Source: Pseudoxanthomonas wuyuanensis (lineage in GTDB: Bacteria; Pseudomonadota; Gammaproteobacteria; Xanthomonadales; Xanthomonadaceae). Taken from it: 64,000 nucleotides of DNA. Below are positions 61,057 to 64,000 of this stretch, piece after piece. A program made the position numbers and the translations under genes. Below the pieces are notes generated by a model. It was given only the letters and a program-made list of their open reading frames with translations. It had not been told where the DNA came from and did not search any database. The stretch is taken from contig NZ_OCND01000004.1 in NCBI RefSeq assembly GCF_900215535.1, positions 186,001-250,000 of the forward strand, in the 5' to 3' direction. Position 1 is the stretch's first letter, and each line of letters starts with the position of its first letter.

Positions 61057-61323
61057 TTATTCAGCCGCGCGGGTGACGACTTCCACCACACGCCAGTTCT
61101 TGGTTTTGGACATCGGGGCGATTTCGACCACGCGCACCACATCGCCTTCCTTGCAGCTGTTGTCGGCGTCGTGGGCGTGCAGCTTGGTCGAACGGCGGAT
61201 GTACTTGCCGTACAGCGCATGCTTGACCTGGCGTTCCACCAGCACGGTGACGGTCTTGTCCATCTTGTTGCTGACGACGCGGCCTTCGATGGTGCGTTTC
61301 GCTTTGTCTTTGTTATCGCTCAT
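61057..61323 (-). CDS. rpsQ: 30S ribosomal protein S17
   Basis: 88 residues; [29 protein letters not shown] and the [24 protein letters not shown] end identify S17. Last gene of the S10 operon. Confidence 0.98.
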   Translation of the reverse strand: MSDNKDKAKRTIEGRVVSNKMDKTVTVLVERQVKHALYGKYIRRSTKLHAHDADNSCKEGDVVRVVEIAPMSKTKNWRVVEVVTRAAE

Positions 61324-61335
61324 CTTGGGCGCTCC

Positions 61336-61521
61336 TTACTTCTGGCTGCCGAGCAGCGTCTTGACGCGAGCGATCTCGCGGCGGACACGGCGGGTTTCAT
61401 GGGTCTTCGGCAGTTGGCCGGTGACCTGCTGCATGCGCAGCGAAAACTGCTCCTTGCGCAGATCGGTCAGGTGGGCCTTCAGTTCGTCAGCCGACTTCTC
61501 GCGGAGTTGCTTGAGTTCCAT
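61336..61521 (-). CDS. rpmC: 50S ribosomal protein L29
   Basis: 61 residues, L29 start [14 protein letters not shown] and C-terminal [18 protein letters not shown]. Overlaps the rplP stop by one base. Confidence 0.97.
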   Translation of the reverse strand: MELKQLREKSADELKAHLTDLRKEQFSLRMQQVTGQLPKTHETRRVRREIARVKTLLGSQK

Positions 61522-61934
61522 TAGCGCACCGTCCGGGTCACGAAAGTGGTGGTGACGGACAGCTTGGCCGCGGCCAGGCGGAACGCCTCGCGCGCGATTT
61601 CCTCGCTGACGCCTTCGATTTCATAGATCATGCGGCCAGGCTGGATCTGCGCCACCCAGTATTCCACGTTGCCCTTGCCGGAGCCCATGCGGACTTCGAT
61701 CGGCTTCTTGGTGATGGGCTTGTCCGGGAACACGCGGATCCACATCTTGCCGCCGCGCTTGACGTAGCGGCTGATGGAACGGCGCGCGGCCTCGATCTGG
61801 CGCGCGGTCAACTGACCGTGCGCCGTGGCCTTCAGGCCGTACTCGCCGAAACTGACGAGGTTGCCGCTCCAGCTCAGGCCTTCGTTCCGGCCCTTGTGCA
61901 TCTTGCGGTATTTGGTTCGCTTGGGTTGCAACAT
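61521..61934 (-). CDS. rplP: 50S ribosomal protein L16
   Basis: 137 residues. [19 protein letters not shown] at the start, [22 protein letters not shown] and [20 protein letters not shown]. Normal length; part of the tRNA-binding region of the ribosome. Confidence 0.98.
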   Translation of the reverse strand: MLQPKRTKYRKMHKGRNEGLSWSGNLVSFGEYGLKATAHGQLTARQIEAARRSISRYVKRGGKMWIRVFPDKPITKKPIEVRMGSGKGNVEYWVAQIQPGRMIYEIEGVSEEIAREAFRLAAAKLSVTTTFVTRTVR

Positions 61935-61940
61935 GACTGA

Positions 61941-62660
61941 TTACCTCGCGTCGCGGTCACGGGCCGGGCGCGCCGGACGTTCGCTGCGCTCGGGGCGCGC
62001 GTCGTCCTGCTTCTCCTGACCCACCTGGCTGAAATCGAAGATTTCGCCCTTGTAGACCCACACCTTGATGCCGATGATGCCGTAGGTGGTCTTGGCCTCG
62101 GCAAAACCGTAATCGATGTCGGCGCGCAGGGTGTGCAACGGCACACGGCCTTCGCGGTACCACTCCGAACGGGCGATTTCCGCACCATTCAGACGGCCGG
62201 CGACATTGACCTTGATGCCCAGGGCACCGAGGCGGATCGCGTTGCCGACGGCACGCTTCATCGCGCGGCGGAACATGATGCGGCGCTCAAGCTGCTGGGC
62301 GATCGACTCGGCCACCAACTGGGCGTCGAGTTCCGGCTTGCGCACTTCGGTGACGTTGATGTGCGCCGGGACGCCCATCATCTGGCTCACTTCCTTACGC
62401 AGCTTCTCGATGTCCTCGCCGCGCTTTCCGATCACCACGCCCGGGCGGGCGGTGTGAATGGTGACGCGGGCGGTCTTGGCCGGACGCTCGATCAGGATCT
62501 TGGAGATCCCGGCCTGCGCCAGCTTCTTGCGCAGCATGTCGCGCACCTTGAGGTCGGCCGCCAGGTAGCTTGCGTAATCGCGCTTGTTGGCGAACCACTT
62601 GGAGTTCCAGTCCTTGGCGATGCCCAGGCGGATTCCGGTCGGATGAACTTTATGACCCAT
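61941..62660 (-). CDS. rpsC: 30S ribosomal protein S3
   Basis: 239 residues from the ATG reading [14 protein letters not shown], the invariant S3 start. KH domain around [17 protein letters not shown] and the C-terminal domain [31 protein letters not shown]-type block. Ends in a charged Arg/Asp/Pro-rich tail. The open frame upstream of this ATG lies in the rplV-rpsC junction and was rejected. Confidence 0.98.
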   Translation of the reverse strand: MGHKVHPTGIRLGIAKDWNSKWFANKRDYASYLAADLKVRDMLRKKLAQAGISKILIERPAKTARVTIHTARPGVVIGKRGEDIEKLRKEVSQMMGVPAHINVTEVRKPELDAQLVAESIAQQLERRIMFRRAMKRAVGNAIRLGALGIKVNVAGRLNGAEIARSEWYREGRVPLHTLRADIDYGFAEAKTTYGIIGIKVWVYKGEIFDFSQVGQEKQDDARPERSERPARPARDRDAR

Positions 62661-62664
62661 AGTC

Positions 62665-63018
62665 TTATTTGCCTTTACCGGTGCCTTCGCCAACAACCAC
62701 GGTGATGTGGCTGGTGCGCTTGAGGATACGGGTGCCGCGGCCCTTGGCGCGGGCCATGAAACGCTTCAGCGTCGGGCCTTCGTCGACCATGATGGTCGTG
62801 ACCTTCAGCTCGTCGACGTCGGCGCCCTGGTTGTTCTCGGCATTGGCAATCGCCGACTCGACCACTTTCTTGATCAGGTGGGCGGCCTTCTTGTCCGAGA
62901 ACTTCAGCAGGTTGACGGCGCGTTCGGCCGACAGGCCGCGCACCTGGTCGGCGACCAGGCGGGCTTTCTGCGGGGAGATGCGCGCGGTGCGCAGGATGGC
63001 TTTCGCTTCCGTGGTCAT
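62665..63018 (-). CDS. rplV: 50S ribosomal protein L22
   Basis: 117 residues, slightly longer than the usual 110 because of a short Gly/Lys end. [18 protein letters not shown] and [20 protein letters not shown] are L22 signatures; the beta-hairpin lines the exit tunnel. Between rpsS and rpsC. Confidence 0.98.
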   Translation of the reverse strand: MTTEAKAILRTARISPQKARLVADQVRGLSAERAVNLLKFSDKKAAHLIKKVVESAIANAENNQGADVDELKVTTIMVDEGPTLKRFMARAKGRGTRILKRTSHITVVVGEGTGKGK

Positions 63019-63024
63019 CTCTGC

Positions 63025-63300
63025 TTACCTCTTGCCGCCGGCTTTCTTGTCGCCACCGTGGCCCTTGAAGGTCCGGGTGACGGCAAATTCGCCTAGTTTG
63101 TGGCCGACCATGTTCTCGTTGACCAGCACCGGAACGTGGTTCTTGCCGTTGTGCACGGCGATGGTGAAACCCACCATCTCCGGCAGAATCATTGAACGAC
63201 GCGACCAGGTCTTGATCGGTCGCTTGCTGCCGCCGGCGGCCTCCACCTTCTTGATGAGGTGGTGATCGACGAACGGGCCCTTCTTGAGTGAACGTGCCAT
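63025..63300 (-). CDS. rpsS: 30S ribosomal protein S19
   Basis: 91 residues; [20 protein letters not shown] and [27 protein letters not shown], then [21 protein letters not shown], are standard for S19. Confidence 0.98.
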   Translation of the reverse strand: MARSLKKGPFVDHHLIKKVEAAGGSKRPIKTWSRRSMILPEMVGFTIAVHNGKNHVPVLVNENMVGHKLGEFAVTRTFKGHGGDKKAGGKR

Positions 63301-63306
63301 GGTCGA

Positions 63307-64000
63307 TTAGCCCCTACGATCGCGGACGATGAATTGCTGGGTGCGCTTGTTCTTGCGCGTCTTGTAACCCTTGGTCGGCACACCCCACGGGGTGACCGGA
63401 TGCGGGTTGCCCTGGCCGGCCTTGGCCTCACCACCGCCGTGCGGGTGATCGACCGGGTTCATGGCCGCACCGCGGACGGTCGGCTTGATGCCGCGCCAGC
63501 GCTTGGCGCCGGCCTTGCCGAGCTTGGCCAGGCTGTGCTCGTCGTTGCCGACTTCGCCGATGGTGGCGCGGCACTCGACCTGCACCTTGCGCATTTCGCC
63601 GGAGCGAAGACGCAGCGTGGCGAAACCCTGCTCGCGTGCCACCAGCTGCACGGCGGCGCCGGCGGCGCGGGCGATCTGCGCGCCCTTGCCCGGCTTCAGC
63701 TCGATGCCGTGAACCGTGGTGCCGACCGGGATGTTGCGCAGCGGCAGCGTGTTGCCGGCGCGGATCGGTGCGTCGCGCCCGGCGATCACCTGATCGCCGG
63801 CCTTCAGGCCCTTCGGCGCGATGATGTAGCGGCGCTCGCCATCGACATAGCACAGCAGCGCGATATGCGCGGTGCGGTTGGGATCGTATTCGATCCGTTC
63901 CACGCGCGCCGGGATGCCTTCCTTGTCGCGCTTGAAGTCGATGATGCGGTAATGCTGCTTGTGGCCGCCACCGATATGGCGGGTGGTGATGCGGCCATGG
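63307..64000 (-). CDS. rplB: 50S ribosomal protein L2 (N-terminus beyond window end)
   Basis: The last 230 residues of L2; roughly 45 N-terminal residues lie past the right edge, so the true start is not visible. [20 protein letters not shown] at the cut edge, [23 protein letters not shown], and the C-terminal [17 protein letters not shown]-type region (here [20 protein letters not shown]) are invariant; it contains the peptidyl-transferase histidine. Open to the window end without interruption. Confidence 0.97.
   Translation of the reverse strand, partial: HGRITTRHIGGGHKQHYRIIDFKRDKEGIPARVERIEYDPNRTAHIALLCYVDGERRYIIAPKGLKAGDQVIAGRDAPIRAGNTLPLRNIPVGTTVHGIELKPGKGAQIARAAGAAVQLVAREQGFATLRLRSGEMRKVQVECRATIGEVGNDEHSLAKLGKAGAKRWRGIKPTVRGAAMNPVDHPHGGGEAKAGQGNPHPVTPWGVPTKGYKTRKNKRTQQFIVRDRRG

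Overview
The window is GC-rich chromosomal DNA (roughly two-thirds G+C by eye) from a gammaproteobacterium of the Xanthomonadaceae/Lysobacteraceae group. The RpoA, RplQ and other ribosomal proteins, the OmpA-type porin and the gene order all have a Xanthomonas/Pseudoxanthomonas/Lysobacter character. The genus was judged from protein resemblance only. No rRNA, tRNA, CRISPR array, transposase or prophage gene was seen.

Layout. 1-3198: sulfate ABC transporter operon on the minus strand (sbp, cysT, cysW and the start of cysA, cut by the window edge). 3509-10918: kbl, a large-subunit-type rRNA pseudouridine synthase, a small secreted protein, a highly structured non-coding stretch (6480-7190) containing a MITE-like inverted-repeat element, an OmpA-family porin, prpD and a DODA-type dioxygenase. 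11052-16134: a LysR regulator divergent from a cassette of MFS exporter, aldo/keto reductase and quinone-reductase-like dehydrogenase, followed by a LysE-family exporter. 16167-22378: a four-gene chain with overlapping ends that reads as a Wadjet (JetABCD/MksFEBG-type) plasmid-defence condensin. 22548-28043: fadH, a SleB-type wall hydrolase, and an overlapping pair of cation/proton antiporter and tandem universal stress protein.

28207-37691: methylcitrate-cycle locus for propionate use: prpB, prpC, acnD and prpF on the minus strand, prpE on the minus strand, and between them a divergent plus-strand gene encoding a helix-turn-helix domain fused to a citrate synthase domain. An AT-rich palindromic site lies in front of that fusion gene. 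It is the best candidate here for an uncharacterised regulatory system: a citrate synthase homologue that may sense a cycle intermediate and control the cycle. prpD, the alternative dehydratase, sits about 18 kb away, so the genome encodes both known dehydration routes.

37843-51651: an acyltransferase, mdh, ppiB, typA, a DUF2127-type membrane protein, a lipoprotein amidase, a large CHASE/PAS/GGDEF/EAL signalling protein, an MscS channel, class II DAHP synthase and dsbB. 51764-64000: the alpha, spc and end of the S10 ribosomal operons, all on the minus strand (rplB to rplQ, with secY and rpoA). Most of this cluster is tightly packed, but five junctions are long and/or carry strong hairpins (rpsN|rpsH, rplR|rpsE, secY|rpsM, rpsD|rpoA, rpoA|rplQ). 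No rpmJ lies between secY and rpsM.
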